DNA of 64,000 nucleotides from Actinomyces faecalis (GTDB lineage: Bacteria; Actinomycetota; Actinomycetes; Actinomycetales; Actinomycetaceae): contig NZ_CP063418.1 of NCBI RefSeq assembly GCF_013184985.2, positions 2,356,001-2,420,000 on the forward strand. The letters run 5' to 3'. Position 1 is the first letter of the stretch. Each line of letters opens with the position of its first letter. The notes beneath the pieces were generated by a model that did no database searches, was not told the DNA's origin, and worked only from the letters and a program-made list of their open reading frames with translations. Positions 8,626 through 17,295 of this stretch are shown here, in pieces. The translations under genes were made by a program, and so were the position numbers.

Positions 8626-8690
8626 GGGGTTTTCCGTGCGGGACCGGGGTCTACGCCGGTTCCAGACCCCGGTCCTGCACGGAAGACCCC
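8626..8690. repeat. Imperfect 27-bp palindrome at the pfkB 3' end
   Basis: Arms 8626-8652 and 8664-8690 pair with only a few mismatches. It contains the stop codon of the leftward PfkB gene and may serve as its terminator, or be a small inserted element that supplies the last codons. Confidence 0.75.
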
Positions 8691-9715
8691 GAACGCGGGG
8701 GGTCTGTCCCTAGGAGAGCCGACACGTCCTCCGGCCGTGGCAGACCGGTACCAGGAAGTGCCGCCGCAGCGCTGCCGTAGGCCACAGCCCGCGCCAGGCT
8801 CTGTGCCTCTCCTTCTCCGCGCACCCGTCCCAGAAGGTAACCGGCGAGGCAGGAGTCTCCTGCTCCGACCGTCGACCGCACGCGTACCTGTGGAGCCCTC
8901 ACGCACCAGACCCCGTCGTGCGCGGCCAGCACAGCTCCTGCCGCCCCGAGGCTCACCAGCACCCGCCCGATGCCGCGAGCACGCAACCGTTCCACGGCGT
9001 CGAGCACGCCGTCGTACTCCCCTGCCGCCGCCTGCTCCTCCAGCGCCCAGGCCTGCTCACGCCCCAGCCCCGCCAGCTGGCCGAGCTCATAGCCGTTGGG
9101 CTTGAGCAGGTCCGGCGCGGCGTCCGGCCCTGACTCCACCAGCGCCTCCAGCGCCGCGTCGGAGGTGTCTACCGCGATCCTCACCTGCGGCGCGTGAGCA
9201 CGCAGGAGCCTGGTCAGCCGGGCGTACCAGCCAACCGGCACCCCCGGCGGCAACGAGCCAGAGAGCACCACCCAGGACGTCTCAGGCCACGAGGCCTCCT
9301 CCAGCAGGGTCTTCTCCAGGCCACTGCGCTCCTGCGCACTCAGCCCGGCTCCAGGCTCATTGAGCTTGGTCGTCGTGCCGTCCGACTCAGTAACCGCGGT
9401 GTTGACACGCGTAGCGCCGGCGACAGCCACCTGGCACACGCGAACAGGCCGGCCCGGCACCGGGCACCCGGCCTCCTGCGGTGCTCCGGCGCTGGCCGCC
9501 ATCGCCTCAGCCGCGGCACCGAGCGGCCCTGGGCCCACGGGGAGGACCGCCGTCGTCTCCACGCCGGCAGCAGCCAGCACCCAGGCGACGTTCAGGCCCT
9601 TGCCGCCCGCCTGGCTCGTCACCGAGGCGACGCGGTTGACCGCGCCGCGCTCCAGCGCCGCCGGGAGGCCGACGGTGCGGTCCAGCGAAGGGTTGGCGGT
9701 GAAGGTGACGATCAC
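8651..9715 (-). CDS. PfkB-family sugar kinase (1-phosphofructokinase-like)
   Basis: A ribokinase-superfamily kinase of about 354 residues from the GTG at 9715. The start VIVTFTANPSLDRTV is typical of the 1-phosphofructokinase/tagatose-6-phosphate kinase branch (FruK/LacC). The substrate motif is QAGGKGLNVAWVLAAAG, a kinase motif LKPNGYELGQLAG follows, and the anion hole with catalytic Asp is VRSTVGAGDSCLAGYLLG. A longer frame to 9775 would overlap the upstream gene's stop and lacks support. It follows the SCP_3 gene by 20 bases. No PTS gene is nearby to confirm fructose. The final about 14 codons fall inside a palindrome (8626-8690) and may not be native. Confidence 0.88.
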   Translation of the reverse strand: MIVTFTANPSLDRTVGLPAALERGAVNRVASVTSQAGGKGLNVAWVLAAAGVETTAVLPVGPGPLGAAAEAMAASAGAPQEAGCPVPGRPVRVCQVAVAGATRVNTAVTESDGTTTKLNEPGAGLSAQERSGLEKTLLEEASWPETSWVVLSGSLPPGVPVGWYARLTRLLRAHAPQVRIAVDTSDAALEALVESGPDAAPDLLKPNGYELGQLAGLGREQAWALEEQAAAGEYDGVLDAVERLRARGIGRVLVSLGAAGAVLAAHDGVWCVRAPQVRVRSTVGAGDSCLAGYLLGRVRGEGEAQSLARAVAYGSAAAALPGTGLPRPEDVSALLGTDPPRSGSSVQDRGLEPA

Positions 9716-9735
9716 GTGGTCCCAGCCCGCCTCGC

Positions 9736-10176
9736 TCAGGCTCGCATGAGCGGCAGGTAGGGCGAGAGGTCGCAACGCTCGCCTGAGGCGTGGAGCGCCC
9801 CGCTGGCCAGCGCCTCGTCCCAGGTGAGCCGCCCCGTCGCCAGGCGCAGCCAGGTCTGCGCGTCCGTCTCCACCACCGACGGCGGGGTCCCACGCCGGTG
9901 CACCGTGCCCGCTACGGCCTGGGTCGCCCCGAAGGGCGGCACGCGTACCTCCACGGAGTGCCCAGGAGCGCAGGCCGCCAGCTCCTCCAGGCTGAAGCGC
10001 ACCGCCGTCGCCGTCACGCGACGTCGGGCCGAGCGGGCGGCCAGCGAGCCACGGTCCTGAGACGGCTCAGCCGGTGCGGGCTGGTCCTCTGCCCCGTCGG
10101 CGGTGTCCTGGGAGCTCGCCCACTCGCGGACTGCCTGGGCTCCGGCGGAGATGTCGATGCGTCGTCGTGCAGCCAT
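9736..10176 (-). CDS. Sterol carrier family protein (SCP_3, actinobacterial)
   Basis: A 146-residue protein. From about residue 55 it carries the SCP_3 domain: SLEELAACAPGHSVEVRVPPFG, then GTVHRRGTPPSVVETD, WLRLATGRLTWDEAL and ASGERCDLSPYLPL (each a familiar family block). The N-terminal about 50 residues are Ala/Glu/Pro-rich and variable. Family members are small, probably lipid- or ligand-binding, and are commonly found close to purF in Actinobacteria, as here; the role is unknown. A 13-bp hairpin (10180-10210) lies directly before the ATG and could affect translation. The PfkB gene follows 20 bases downstream. Confidence 0.87.
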   Translation of the reverse strand: MAARRRIDISAGAQAVREWASSQDTADGAEDQPAPAEPSQDRGSLAARSARRRVTATAVRFSLEELAACAPGHSVEVRVPPFGATQAVAGTVHRRGTPPSVVETDAQTWLRLATGRLTWDEALASGALHASGERCDLSPYLPLMRA

Positions 10177-10179
10177 GGT

Positions 10180-10210
10180 GGGAGCCTAGCGGCTCTGCCG
10201 CTAGGCTCCC
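10180..10210. promoter_or_regulatory. 13-bp perfect hairpin at the 5' edge of the SCP_3 gene
   Basis: Stem 10180-10192 with 10198-10210 and a five-base loop. It begins three bases upstream of the start codon of the leftward gene, where a ribosome site would normally be; it could be a translational control element. Confidence 0.5.
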
Positions 10211-10252
10211 GGCGCCGGTGGCTGGCCTGGGCTCTCTCCCCTGTGGACCAAC

Positions 10253-10314
10253 GGTAAGCCCCTGGTGGGGTGCCCGGAGACACCATTCTCCGGGTACCCC
10301 ACCAGGGGCTTACC
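10253..10314 (-). terminator. Long terminator hairpin after the 5'-nucleotidase gene
   Basis: 28-bp arms (10253-10280 and 10287-10314) with a single mismatch and a six-base loop, 60 bases after the stop. No T tract, as is usual in actinobacteria. Confidence 0.8.
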
Positions 10315-10373
10315 TCGCGGCTACGCAGTCGCCACGAGCAGGACCAAGCCGGCTCGGCGTGCCGCCTAGCAGC

Positions 10374-12794
10374 TCACTCCTGCGAGTCGTCCTCGCTAGC
10401 GTCCTGGGCCGAGCCGTTATCGGCTCCACGCCTCCGCGCCACGAGGACGCCTCCGGCACCCACGAGACCGACGACAGCCAGGAGGGCGATCCCCACCGAG
10501 GCTCCGGTCCTCGCCAGCGCGGTCTTCTTGGAGGTCGGAGCCTCGGGCGTCCCGTCGATCTCCTCCGTGACCTGGGTCGGAGGCACAGCCTGCGGAACGG
10601 TGACCTCCAGGGCGAGCTCCAGCTGGCGCGTGGAGCCGTCGTTGTTGGTCACCACCAGGGAGATGCCGACCGGCAGCAACGCCGCATGGTCCCCCACGCT
10701 GGTCACTACCGCGGAGCTGGCCACGGCACCGGGGACCTGGAAGGTCAAGGTCGCGGTACCCGTGCTCGGAAGCCCGGAGTCCACGAGCGTGCGGTCGACG
10801 TCAGCCGAGGCCAGGACCTTGCTCGTCCCGTCAGCCAGCGTGATGACGGCCGCCACCGACCTCGCGGCACCGTCAGCCTGCTGCTCGACGGCGTTGGTGA
10901 AGCTCAGGCCCGTGAGGCGGATGGTGGCCTGGTCCTGGTTCTGGGACACCGCGACGCCGATCTGACGCTTGGCATAGCTAGCGGTGAGGTCACCGGCGTC
11001 CTGGAGGTACTCGCTGGTGGCATCCAGGTCGATGATGCCGGTGTTGGTGAAGGACGCGGCCTTGAAACCGACGAAGTTGTCCCCACCGGCCAGGAGGAAG
11101 GAGTTGGAGGCCACGACGACCTTGGCGTCGTCCGCCAGCGGGGCGCCGTCAACGTACACGGCCTTGATCAGGCCCGTTCGGTCCGCGGTGCCGTCAGCCT
11201 GCACGGCATCGGCCACGTCCTGGTCGATAAAGACGCTCACGTTGCCGGACACCCCCAGCGTCAGCACCGAGCGTGAGGAGCCCGCGGGCTGCCACTGCTC
11301 GGCGAGGATCTGGCGCAGCTGGGCACCGGTGTAGGTGCCGTAGCCCAGCTCGTTGCCGAAGGGCTGCACGGTGTAGGCCTCGCCGTAGGTCAGCTCGCCC
11401 TTGCCGTAGTCGGCGCGCACGCCGCCGGGGTTCATGATGCCGACGAAGTGGTCCCCGGAGGCGGTGGTGTTCTTCTCCACCCACCAGGCGAAGGAGTCTG
11501 CGATGAGGTTGGAGGCGGTGGACTCGGTGCCACGGTTGGAGCCGGGGGCGTCGACCTTGCCGTCGGTGACCTGGGTGCCGCGCAGGAAGTCCGAGCCGAG
11601 GGTCGCCACGACCTGCTTGCCAGCCTCGTCCGAGTCCGCCTTCGCCTGCTCGACGATCGCGGCCACGCCGTAGGCGTCCTCGCAGCCGGTCAGGCCCACC
11701 AGGGGCGTGTTCTCAGCGGTCCGGTCCGTGACGCTGGCCTTCCCGGACGCGTCCTTCTCGACGGTCAGGGTGATGCTGCCCAGCAGGTTGCCGTAGTGGT
11801 CTGGCTGGACGACGGCGATCTTGGTGCCCTGGGTGGAGTCGACCACCTTGGCAAAGGGCACGTGGGTGTGGCCGGCGACGACGGCGTCCACGGCACCGTT
11901 GAACTGGTGGCCGTAGATCTCCGCGTCCTCGTGGGCCAGGACCACGACGACGTCCGCCTCTCCGTTGGCCTCGTCACCGTCCTTGAGCGCCGCGGCGCGC
12001 TCGTTGGCGGTCGCGGTGGCGTCCGCGACCGTGAGGCCCTCCAGCGCCTGCGCGGAGACGAGGCTCGGCAGCTCGTCGGTGACGACGCCGACGAAGCCGA
12101 CACGCACGCCGTCGACTTCCTTGATGAAGACGCCGTTGCCGTCTCCCTCAGCGCTCAGCGGGGCGTTACCGGTGACGTTGGCGGACAGGACCGGGGCGTC
12201 GAGCGCCGGGAGGATGCGGTCAGCCAGGTCCGTGATGCCGCGGTCAAACTCGTGGTTGCCTGCGGCCGTGACGTCCAGGCCAATGGCGTTGAGGGCGTCG
12301 ATGGTTGGCTGGTCCTTGAGGATGGAGGAGATGTAGGCCGAGCCACCCACGTTGTCCCCGGCGGAGACGAAGAGGGTGTTCTCGTTGGCCTGACGCGCCG
12401 TCCTGACCGCGCAGGCCAGGCCGGTGGCCCCGCCCGTGACCTCCTTCTTGGTCCCGTCCTTGAGGGACTCGGTGTCCTTGAGGAGGTGGCCGTGGAAGTC
12501 GGTGATGCCCAGGATGCTGATCGTCGTGGCCGACGGCGCCGCGGCGGCTCGGTCCGCACCCAGCCCCTCAGCAGCGTGCTCGACGTCCTGGTCCGTGGCA
12601 GGCCGAGCCTGGGCAGGATCGCTCACCTCAGAGCCGGTGGCGGGCGCAGGACCGGTCTGTATCGAGACAGAGGCACTGGTGCCAGGCGCCGGGGAGGTCG
12701 GCTGCTCCTGTGCAGCCAGGGCAGCGGGAGCAAGGGAGCTGACGGCCAGCGCCGCGATGGCGAGGCTCGCCGTCGTGCGTGAAGGCAAACGCAT
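10374..12794 (-). CDS. Cell-wall anchored 5'-nucleotidase / UshA-like metallophosphatase
   Basis: An 806-residue exported enzyme that should hydrolyse extracellular nucleotides. A signal peptide (residues 1-27, ending AALA) is followed by a Pro/Thr/Ser-rich linker. The calcineurin-like domain has ITDFHGHL, VSAGDNVGG, GNHEFD and VAGHTHVPF, which supply the two-metal site. The 5'-nucleotidase C-terminal domain follows (about 360-620), with GGVRADYGKGELTYGEAYTV and SFLLAGGDNF. The C-terminus has LARTG, a hydrophobic helix and RRR: an LAXTG sorting signal of the class E type, with an unusual acidic tail after the basic residues. Released purine nucleosides could feed salvage beside the pur genes. 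It stands alone, with a long terminator hairpin downstream. Confidence 0.92.
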   Translation of the reverse strand: MRLPSRTTASLAIAALAVSSLAPAALAAQEQPTSPAPGTSASVSIQTGPAPATGSEVSDPAQARPATDQDVEHAAEGLGADRAAAAPSATTISILGITDFHGHLLKDTESLKDGTKKEVTGGATGLACAVRTARQANENTLFVSAGDNVGGSAYISSILKDQPTIDALNAIGLDVTAAGNHEFDRGITDLADRILPALDAPVLSANVTGNAPLSAEGDGNGVFIKEVDGVRVGFVGVVTDELPSLVSAQALEGLTVADATATANERAAALKDGDEANGEADVVVVLAHEDAEIYGHQFNGAVDAVVAGHTHVPFAKVVDSTQGTKIAVVQPDHYGNLLGSITLTVEKDASGKASVTDRTAENTPLVGLTGCEDAYGVAAIVEQAKADSDEAGKQVVATLGSDFLRGTQVTDGKVDAPGSNRGTESTASNLIADSFAWWVEKNTTASGDHFVGIMNPGGVRADYGKGELTYGEAYTVQPFGNELGYGTYTGAQLRQILAEQWQPAGSSRSVLTLGVSGNVSVFIDQDVADAVQADGTADRTGLIKAVYVDGAPLADDAKVVVASNSFLLAGGDNFVGFKAASFTNTGIIDLDATSEYLQDAGDLTASYAKRQIGVAVSQNQDQATIRLTGLSFTNAVEQQADGAARSVAAVITLADGTSKVLASADVDRTLVDSGLPSTGTATLTFQVPGAVASSAVVTSVGDHAALLPVGISLVVTNNDGSTRQLELALEVTVPQAVPPTQVTEEIDGTPEAPTSKKTALARTGASVGIALLAVVGLVGAGGVLVARRRGADNGSAQDASEDDSQE

Positions 12795-12951
12795 GAGGAG
12801 TCCTAGTGAGCGGGGACAAGGATCACCACAAAACTACGCACTGGAAGGCCTTGTGCCTAGGGCGCCACACGAGTGCTCACGAAGTTGTCGCTCCTCGGGT
12901 CCTGTCTTCCCCTGCCCGAGCACGCCTCGCTCCAGCCACAGGGCCGCTTCA

Positions 12952-12990
12952 CGCTGGTCGCCCCCGCAGCGCGTGCGGGGGCGACCAGCG
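12952..12990 (-). terminator. Terminator hairpin after gdhA
   Basis: Perfect 16-bp stem (12952-12967 with 12975-12990), 52 bases after the gdhA stop codon. Confidence 0.8.
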
Positions 12991-13041
12991 GTGCCGGCAG
13001 GGGCCGGTCCGTTCAGAGAGGTCAGGTGGCGGCTATCTCAC

Positions 13042-14451
<1,410 letters not shown>

Positions 14452-14476
14452 TCATATCCTCACACCCGGCCGGAAA

Positions 14477-14495
14477 CTGAGATGAAACATCTCAG
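14477..14495. promoter_or_regulatory. Candidate operator upstream of gdhA
   Basis: Perfect inverted repeat CTGAGATG-AAA-CATCTCAG about 100 bases upstream of the gdhA start and about 40 bases from the stop of the kinase-like gene. Its size and symmetry suit a dimeric repressor; the regulator is unknown. A short terminator for the upstream gene is the alternative. Confidence 0.4.
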
Positions 14496-14534
14496 CCAAT
14501 GGCCTATATCGCGCTCAGAGCCCGGCGACGTCGG

Positions 14535-15731
14535 TCACGGACGAGCGCCGACCTTAAGCACCCCTTGGGTGACGAGCTGATGAGCTGCCTGCGCCACGAG
14601 CGCCCATGAATCGGGATGGTCACCCATCACCGACAGAACCCGGTCATGCGCCTGCGCGAGACTCATCGGCTCGTCAAGCGCCAGCCACACCGCAGCGCCT
14701 GGGCCGCCCAGGGTCACCGGCGTGCGGCCATAGAGCAAGATGACACTTCCCTCGGACTCCACGGCGTCATCCCAGCAGGCACGCCTCAGGACCTCGTCAG
14801 GGGCGAGGACAGGGCGGTTGCAGACGTCCAGCGAGCCGCCCTCCTGCGGTCCATCCGCCGGAGGGTGAGGAGCTGGAATATGCTTCCAGGGCACCGTATG
14901 GGCCTGGCTCTGTTGCGCGAGGGCCACAAGCATCTGCCCGCACGCAGCCTGGTCACTGAAACGCAGCAGCCACGGTCCTCCCGCCAAGGTCAGCGACCGG
15001 CTCAGCACCCGAAGGGGCTCATCCAGCTGGTAGACGGACGAGCTCTGGGCGACGGCCAGCTCCAGCGCCTGAGCGAGGGTGATCGGGACCAGCTCGTTTC
15101 CCTCAGCCACCCGCTCAGCCACGACAAGGGCAGCGAGGCGGCAGGCCGTGTCCGGACGGACGGGCGTCAGCCCGAGCTCCGCCGGCGCGTGATCGGCCTT
15201 GTGCCTAGCGAGGACGAGCGCTTTCTCCGGCTCCTCGTTGACGACGGACAACGGCTTGGGGTAGGAGATAACGCTCAGGTCCCCGGGACGGATCGCCAGG
15301 GTCTCATCCGTGACGTAGCCGAAGCCGTCGACCAGCCGCTTGCAGAACGTCGTCTTGCCCGTGCCCGAGGCGGCGATGATGCCGACGACGGCAAGCGGGA
15401 CGGCGCCCTCCTCCTCTGCGGGGACAGGCAGTGGCGCAAGCCCTGCCGCGTGGAACATCAGCAGCTCACCGGCGGCGTGACGGATGGCGTAGGCGGTCAG
15501 GTGCTGGGAGACGGTGTAGGTGTGGTCGAGGCCCAGATCACCTAGTACGAGGTCCTCCACGCCGGCCTCGTCAGAGCACCCGGGCGGGAGGAGACGAATA
15601 ACGTCCTGCGGGGCCTCGCCGTCGTCAGCCGCCAGGCAGTCCTGCCACACGTGCTCAAGACGGCGCACGGCAGCTGGAGGGACACGGCTGGTATCGACGC
15701 CTACGCGTCTGCCTAGCAGGAGGAGCTGCAC
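14535..15731 (-). CDS. HPr-kinase-like ATPase fused to a PqqD-like domain
   Basis: About 398 residues from the GTG at 15731. The N-terminal part (1-105) has a short LLLLGRRVGVDTS sheet and resembles HprK-related kinases. A P-loop GIIAASGTGKTT (about 117-128) and a YVTDETLAI segment (about 140-147) match the HprK C-terminal kinase fold. The last about 70 residues, with VTLGGPGAAVWLALDEP and LVTQGVLKVG, look like a PqqD/RiPP-recognition winged helix, so substrate binding and kinase appear fused. The start was chosen because the 23 codons between 15800 and 15732 are only about 43% GC at the third position in this frame, whereas another frame there is about 84%. Related kinases with PqqD and nucleotidyltransferase partners occur in lasso-peptide clusters and in uncharacterised HPr-rel systems. 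The partners here are at 19719-20860. Confidence 0.65.
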   Translation of the reverse strand: MQLLLLGRRVGVDTSRVPPAAVRRLEHVWQDCLAADDGEAPQDVIRLLPPGCSDEAGVEDLVLGDLGLDHTYTVSQHLTAYAIRHAAGELLMFHAAGLAPLPVPAEEEGAVPLAVVGIIAASGTGKTTFCKRLVDGFGYVTDETLAIRPGDLSVISYPKPLSVVNEEPEKALVLARHKADHAPAELGLTPVRPDTACRLAALVVAERVAEGNELVPITLAQALELAVAQSSSVYQLDEPLRVLSRSLTLAGGPWLLRFSDQAACGQMLVALAQQSQAHTVPWKHIPAPHPPADGPQEGGSLDVCNRPVLAPDEVLRRACWDDAVESEGSVILLYGRTPVTLGGPGAAVWLALDEPMSLAQAHDRVLSVMGDHPDSWALVAQAAHQLVTQGVLKVGARP

Positions 15732-15859
15732 AACATGGACCTGACATAGGGGAATAGGAACCAGTGGCGATGGTAGCGTGGCCGCACCCAGTTGAGCCAT
15801 TGCGCGCCCATCCGGGTGCCTCCCGGTGCACGCGCGAACCAGGAGGGGATCCACATCTC
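15713..15859 (-). CDS. Small aromatic-rich ORF overlapping the kinase-like gene start (candidate peptide)
   Basis: A 48- to 49-residue ORF starting at ATG 15859 (or 15853); longer forms from 15910 or 15913 would overlap the divergent LytR-family gene. It is strikingly rich in Trp, Tyr, Phe and Arg, with MWIPSWFARAPGG, QWLNWVRPRYHRHW and FLFPYV, and ends in CSSSC. By hand count 41 of 49 codons end in G or C, the pattern of real genes here, while the kinase frame over the same bases does not show it. Its stop overlaps the proposed kinase GTG by 19 bases, suggesting coupling. No family is recognised. It could be a peptide substrate of the kinase/PqqD protein, a small membrane-associated protein, or the true N-terminal piece of an unrecognised gene. 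Confidence 0.45.
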   Translation of the reverse strand, partial: EMWIPSWFARAPGGTRMGAQWLNWVRPRYHRHWFLFPYVRSMLCSSSC

Positions 15860-15898
15860 CATCGGGGCACAGCGCCCCTCGGCGAAAAAGGTGGTCGA

Positions 15899-17167
15899 AT
15901 GGCGGGTCATCACTCCACGAACGCCAGCCAGTCACGCTCGGGCCGCAGCGGTCGGAGGTCCCGTCGCCGCGTTCCCACTGGACCGGCCGTGCCCGTGACC
16001 ACAAGCGAGGAGTACCTGGAGGGCCTTGACTCCGTGACGGATCTTTTTGAGGGGATGGCACCGGAGAAGATTGACGAGGAGCCTCCGCGACGGCGCCGGA
16101 GACGTAAGAAGGCAGCCTGGTACAAGCGGCACAAGGCCCTCACGGTGGTCCTGGTCCTGTTCCTCGTCATGACGGCAGGGCTCGCCGGAGGAGCATTGTG
16201 GCTCCGGAACGCCCTGGGGGAAATCGGCTCCCTTGGAGACCCATTCGCACAGCTGCCCTCCCGCGCCCCTTATGCCACCTCCACCGCGAGCAAGGATCCC
16301 GTGACCTTCCTCGTTCTCGGGTCCGACTCCCGAATTGACACCGCTGACCCAGCACAGTGGGAGGTCGGCGCCCAGCGCACAGACACCATCATGCTCGTAC
16401 AGATCGCCGGAGACCGTCGCAGCGTCAACGTCATGTCGATTCCGCGAGACTCCTGGGTCACCATCCCCGCCAACGAGGTTGTCAGCCACGAGTCACGAGC
16501 GAAGATCAATGCCGCCTACTCCTGGGGCGGCCCGACCCTGCTCATCCAGACCATTGAGAACAACACAGGGATCCACATCGATCACTTCGCCATCACCAAC
16601 TTCGAGTCGTTCAAGAAGCTGACTGACGATCTTGGCGGCGTCGAGATCGCCCTGACCCAGCCGTTGGACCTGCGAGGAATCCAGGACGCCGCCACCTCCA
16701 ACAACGTCCTTGAGCCAGGAACTCATACCCTCACGGGCGAGCAGGCGCTGATATACGCCCGTGAGCGCTACACGCTGCCCAACGGCGACTTTGACCGCAT
16801 CAAGCGGCAACAGAACTGGATGCGAGCCATGCTCAAAGCGACGATCAGCAAGAACACTTTGACCAACCCGTCCAAGCTGGCCAGCCTCGTGTCCACCATC
16901 AAGGACACGATGGCCACTGACAAGGCCCTGACGGCCTCACAGATCACGTCATTGGCAGCCTCGCTCAAGGACGTCCGTGCCGATGACGTCAGCTTCTTCC
17001 AGGCGCCAGTAACAGGAACGAGCATGTCAGAGGACGGCCAGTCGATCGTGCTCCTGGACCTTCCGGCCCTGGCCGAGGTTGCGCAGGCCTTCCAGGAGGA
17101 TGTGCTGACGGACTACGTCGCGAAGAACGCTGACAGGCTCAACATGCTCGGGGCCTCAGTGAGCTAG
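15899..17167 (+). CDS. LytR-CpsA-Psr family glycopolymer transferase
   Basis: A 422-residue type II membrane protein. A cytoplasmic, Arg-rich N-terminus (RRRRRRKK at about 63-70) precedes one transmembrane helix (about 80-100). The LCP domain follows, with FLVLGSDSRI, RTDTIMLVQI, VNVMSIPRDSWVTIP, KINAAYSWGGP and the YARERYTLPNGDFDRIKRQQ block that holds the phosphate-binding arginines. LCP enzymes attach undecaprenyl-linked glycopolymers to peptidoglycan or proteins. The start is the ATG at 15899 with an AAGG site; the longer frame from 15764 is rejected as it runs through the small opposite-strand ORF. It is divergent from the HprK-like gene and convergent with the BY-kinase gene. It is the likely wall-attachment step for the polysaccharide made by this locus. 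Confidence 0.93.
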   Translation: MAGHHSTNASQSRSGRSGRRSRRRVPTGPAVPVTTSEEYLEGLDSVTDLFEGMAPEKIDEEPPRRRRRRKKAAWYKRHKALTVVLVLFLVMTAGLAGGALWLRNALGEIGSLGDPFAQLPSRAPYATSTASKDPVTFLVLGSDSRIDTADPAQWEVGAQRTDTIMLVQIAGDRRSVNVMSIPRDSWVTIPANEVVSHESRAKINAAYSWGGPTLLIQTIENNTGIHIDHFAITNFESFKKLTDDLGGVEIALTQPLDLRGIQDAATSNNVLEPGTHTLTGEQALIYARERYTLPNGDFDRIKRQQNWMRAMLKATISKNTLTNPSKLASLVSTIKDTMATDKALTASQITSLAASLKDVRADDVSFFQAPVTGTSMSEDGQSIVLLDLPALAEVAQAFQEDVLTDYVAKNADRLNMLGASVS

Positions 17168-17211
17168 CTGTCAGTCCCTCGGCAGCTCGTCACCTGACGT
17201 GTAGGACACGC

Positions 17212-17258
17212 GAAGGCGGGATGTGCCTGAGCCAGCCGCTCAGGCACATCCCGCCTTC
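17212..17258. terminator. Bidirectional terminator between LCP and BY-kinase genes
   Basis: Perfect 21-bp arms (17212-17232 and 17238-17258) with a five-base loop, between the converging stops at 17167 and 17296. Confidence 0.9.
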
Positions 17259-17295
17259 CGTTGCACTTGACGAGGTTCACCCCCGGTTCCCGTGC

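Noticed and set aside
11448..12782. Long rightward ORF opposite the 5'-nucleotidase gene
   Set aside because: Antisense shadow produced by high GC; no family motif, and the opposite strand encodes a complete enzyme.
15764..15898. N-terminal extension of the LCP gene
   Set aside because: The good ribosome site and natural start are at 15899; the upstream residues look untranslated.
15732..16061. N-terminal extension of the HprK-like gene
   Set aside because: It runs antisense through the LCP gene start and has low third-position GC between 15800 and 15732; the GTG at 15731 fits better.
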